A DNA stretch of 64,000 nt from Lineus longissimus (Eukaryota; Nemertea; Pilidiophora; Heteronemertea; Lineidae). The notes below the pieces were generated by a model that did not search any database, was not told the DNA's origin, and saw nothing but the letters and a program-made list of their open reading frames with translations. Every line of letters begins with the position of its first letter. The stretch's first letter is position 1. Positions 63,215 through 64,000 of the stretch are shown in pieces. The DNA lies in assembly GCF_910592395.1 (NCBI RefSeq), contig NC_088312.1, positions 18,733,292 through 18,797,291 on the forward strand. Reading direction: 5' to 3'. Both the position numbers and the translations under genes were made by a program.

Positions 63215-63810
63215 GTCAGCGGAAGTTTTTAATTTTGTAAATGCCTTTATATTTTAGCATCCTCAAATTTTAGCAAAAATGTCCTCTTCAGATTTTACTA
63301 CCATCAATTTCGCCGAGGCACTCTTGGGAATAAAGGAGCTTTGCTTGAGCTCGACCAGTGAGGGACAAAGTGGTGAGCAGACGTGGGCTCAGCCATTACC
63401 CATGGGTTTAGAATATGAGACACCTTGTCCAGTGAAGTAACCTGCTGTGGTCCTTGTGGGGACCCTCTTAGCTGCAATGTGCCTGTTTAAAGATCCCAGT
63501 GAAAGACCGCCTGATGTATTTCTCGCTGCTTCATGAGGAGATCCACCAACTATACATCTTCTTTGTATTCTTCCTGCAATGTTGCAACCTAGGTTGAAAT
63601 CAGTGCGATCTAGTGATCCCTACTGATTAAGTTCAGCTCCGTTGATGGATAGATAGCTGTTAGACTATGGCACTGCCTCCTTTGAGTCCCACATCACCAA
63701 TACCTGATTTCATATCAGTGTTTTCTCTCTTAGACACCTGGTGGCATGGGATTTTGTCTCAGAGTTTTCTATCTCCTAGATGCCTTGCTGGGGCTGATGA
63801 AGTGACATTC

Positions 63811-64000
63811 TAAAATACCTTGGTACCGTAAAGTCAACTTTTAAATGGAAAATGCATAAGCCTCGTTCTGAGAGCGGAGTGTTTTGGACACGCAACCAAG
63901 ATGCTCTACCAAAGTTCCCTCGGGTTGCACTAAAATGTGGAAACCATGCACACAGCTCACTTCAGAAGTTTGAGGCTCTCAAAACACTGCTTCAAACACA
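63811..64000. mobile_element. Second copy of the exon-3 insertion element, cut by window end
   Basis: From attctaaaataccttggtac to the window end it is the near-identical reverse complement of 39605-39795. Confidence 0.85.

Overview
The window is animal nuclear DNA. The gene has small exons (126-513 bp) separated by GT-AG introns of mostly 150-850 bp. The introns hold tRNA-derived SINEs, MITE-like elements, minisatellites and a DIRS-type retrotransposon. Exons are more GC-rich than introns. This fits an aquatic invertebrate such as a lancelet, another invertebrate deuterostome or a mollusc. The species cannot be fixed from the sequence alone.

Plus strand, 1-63214: one giant gene, open at both ends of the window. 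I could chain 69 exons with canonical splice sites into a single reading frame of 15,590 nt (about 5,196 codons) with no in-frame stop. The product is an extracellular-type protein built from several dozen cysteine-rich modules of the kinds CPxGxYC, PxGTYxNxTG and CxxC. These resemble the GCC2/GCC3 (ephrin-receptor-like) cysteine-rich repeat family. The last four exons change to a different cysteine-rich C-terminal region. Neither the start, nor a signal peptide, nor a stop or membrane anchor lies in the window. Of the 69 donors, 52 are phase 1 and usually split the glycine codon just before the xYC of a module, as expected for growth by exon duplication.

30111-51263: one 21 kb intron of the giant gene, against a few hundred bases for the others. 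It holds a tandem duplication (unit A about 30930-38320, unit B about 38320-51170, with a fragment of a further unit near 30350-30660). Each unit carries the same three-exon minus-strand gene: a PAN/apple-like first exon followed by two exons whose products resemble each other. Both copies look damaged, at different places. Copy A has a one-base loss in exon 2 and copy B has a 632-bp insertion in exon 3. Between exons 1 and 2 of copy B sits a DIRS-type retrotransposon (about 42421-48240). It has gag-like, reverse transcriptase/RNase H and tyrosine recombinase reading frames, and the reverse transcriptase is itself frameshifted. The units end in long minisatellites of about 32 bp period.

Other points: a perfect 209-bp tandem duplication spanning a splice donor (4505-4922); a MITE lying 3 bp inside an intron next to a donor (17629-17993); a broken duplicate of exon 68 (62277-62342); and a MITE with a 4-bp target duplication confirmed by the empty site in the paralogous unit (32461-32903).
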